Shown one piece after another: positions 4,561 through 5,721 of a stretch of DNA of 5,721 bases. Made by a program: the position numbers and the translations under genes. Under the pieces are notes generated by a model. The model had not been told where the DNA came from and searched no databases. It saw only the letters and a program-made list of their open reading frames with translations. The stretch's first letter is position 1. Every line of letters starts with the position of its first letter. Source of the stretch: Planctomycetes bacterium RBG_16_43_13 (GTDB taxonomy: Bacteria > Planctomycetota > MHYJ01); contig MHYJ01000127.1 of NCBI GenBank assembly GCA_001828445.1, positions 1,254-6,974 on the forward strand, given 5' to 3'.

Positions 4561-5721
4561 TTATCTGCGTCCCCTGAGAGCTGTCCCCTCACCCATAAAA
4601 CCGGCGTAATTATGCATCAATAAATATGACTCAATCTTCTGAACAACATCCTGGCTCACGCCTACAATAATTAGAATACCTGTGCCGCCGAGGAAGGCAA
4701 CATCAGCACGATTCATACCTAATGCAGCGGCTGACATATCCGGCAGTAGGGAAATAGCACACAAAAACGCCGCACCCAAAAGTGTTATCCTCCTCAATAT
4801 TCTATCCAGATACTCTGCTGTATTGTGTCCCGGTCTAATACCCGGAATGAAGCTACCGTATTCCTTCAGGTTGTTAGCCATCTCATCCGGCGGAAAAAAT
4901 AGGAACGTCCAGAAATATGAGAAGAAGAATATCATAGAGACGTAAAAAGCAGAATATATGAAGTCCCCTCTTTCGAACGCCCTCCTCACAATATCTAAAC
5001 CAGGTATCATAGAGAAGAGATACGGAATACCCATAAGGGCAGATGCAAATATAACAGGCATAACGCCCGCCTGATTCACCTTAAGAGGTAAATAATTTCT
5101 CTGCCCTAACGTAATCCTCCTCCCCCGCCACATCTTTGCATGCTGGACAGGGATACGTCGCTGGGATTGGGTTATAAATACTATGAACACTATAACGGAT
5201 ACATATATAACACATATCATAACGGCGGCGCCACCTGATATTATATCTTTTTGCACTTCTGTAATAATTCTTCCGACTATTCTTGGCAAACGGGCAATAA
5301 TACCTGCCATAATCAGCATAGAGGCACCATTACCAATACCATGCTCTGTTATTTGCTCGCCAAGCCACATAACAAATACGGCACCTGCAAGGAGAGCCAA
5401 AACCATCATAATTATCCCTCCGAAGGAAGTAGAGGCAGGCACTAACTCTACCCCATAAATATGTTTGCCCCAGCTACCTACAACAACCATAAATCCTTGA
5501 ACCAAGCAAATAGGTATTGTCAGCATCCGTGTGTACTGATTTATCTTCCTGTGGCCAGATGGTCCTTCCTTAGCAATCGCCTCAAGGCGCGGATTAACCT
5601 TTGTTAGAAGCGACATTATGATTGATGCTGTAATATAGGGCATTATACCGAATGAGAAAAGGGAACCTAATTGAGAAGCTGATATTGCCTGCAAAGTATC
5701 AAAAAATCCGCCTTCTGATTG
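4561..5721 (-). CDS. secY: Protein translocase subunit SecY (5' end cut by window edge)
   Basis: SecY is the channel of the Sec translocon in the inner membrane; with SecE and SecG, and driven by SecA or the ribosome, it exports or inserts proteins. The visible part is 386 residues, open to the window edge; about 50-70 N-terminal residues including helix 1 are missing. Visible motifs, counted from position 5721, are the plug/TM2 segment SFGIMPYITASII (about 23-35), GEQITEHGIGNGAS (about 121-134), the basic C4 loop RRIPVQHAK (188-196), the C5 loop SFIPGIRPGHNTAEYL (290-305) with the arginine needed for SecA-driven export, and the C-terminal IESYLLMHNY...GFM followed by RGRR. Nine or so transmembrane helices are present. 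The in-frame TTG at 5692-5694 is internal, not a start, because upstream codons (QSEGGFFDT) continue the SecY sequence. The stop is 60 bp before adk. Confidence 0.98.
   Translation of the reverse strand, partial: QSEGGFFDTLQAISASQLGSLFSFGIMPYITASIIMSLLTKVNPRLEAIAKEGPSGHRKINQYTRMLTIPICLVQGFMVVVGSWGKHIYGVELVPASTSFGGIIMMVLALLAGAVFVMWLGEQITEHGIGNGASMLIMAGIIARLPRIVGRIITEVQKDIISGGAAVMICVIYVSVIVFIVFITQSQRRIPVQHAKMWRGRRITLGQRNYLPLKVNQAGVMPVIFASALMGIPYLFSMIPGLDIVRRAFERGDFIYSAFYVSMIFFFSYFWTFLFFPPDEMANNLKEYGSFIPGIRPGHNTAEYLDRILRRITLLGAAFLCAISLLPDMSAAALGMNRADVAFLGGTGILIIVGVSQDVVQKIESYLLMHNYAGFMGEGTALRGRR

Noticed and set aside
5692..5694. TTG codon as the SecY start
   Set aside because: The frame stays open to 5721 and the upstream residues (QSEGGFFDT) continue SecY's periplasmic region before TM2; the gene is simply cut by the window edge.

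Overview
The window is one continuous bacterial ribosomal-protein and translation gene block, all read from the minus strand. In transcription order (high to low coordinates) it holds: secY (5' end outside the window), adk, an exported HEAT-repeat protein, map, infA, rpmJ, rpsM, a 62-residue membrane protein, rpsK, and the first 20 codons of rpsD. This is the usual bacterial spc/alpha-type junction (secY-adk-map-infA-rpmJ-rpsM-rpsK-rpsD) with two extra genes inserted. One is the 465-residue HEAT protein between adk and map. The other is the small two-helix membrane protein between rpsM and rpsK. No mobile element, tRNA, rRNA or CRISPR array is visible. Almost every base is coding; the longest gene-free stretch is the 128 bp between map and infA.

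Organism: a bacterium of moderate GC content. S11 has the bacterial NNT/HNGCRP core, L36 and S4 are the zinc-binding (C+) types, and Adk has a four-cysteine LID. The HEAT protein ends in a domain that resembles DUF2950/pseudopilin-like globular domains, often seen in Planctomycetota, Acidobacteriota and related groups. The S11 core (for example '[10 protein letters not shown]') also looks planctomycete-like to me. My best guess is a Planctomycetota-related lineage, possibly of the Brocadiia type. This is recalled similarity, not a search result.

Layout and control: most genes are tightly coupled, with gaps of 1-22 bp. Shine-Dalgarno sequences often lie within or just after the upstream stop codon. 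Two gaps carry good sigma70-type promoter candidates. One is upstream of adk (TTTACA-17 bp-TATACT). The other is upstream of infA (TTGACT-17 bp-TATCCT), where the leader could fold into an irregular hairpin. These would divide the block into a secY unit, an adk-HEAT-map unit and an infA-rpmJ-rpsM-ORF62-rpsK-rpsD unit, though read-through between them is likely because no terminator hairpin is visible.

Functionally, SecY forms the membrane translocation channel. Adk balances adenine nucleotides. Map trims initiator methionine, including from neighbours starting MP or MA (S13, S11, IF-1). IF-1 acts in initiation. L36, S13, S11 and S4 are ribosome structural proteins. The two inserted genes are the unusual content: one predicted exported protein and one predicted inner-membrane protein, both of unknown function, embedded in an otherwise strongly conserved housekeeping block.
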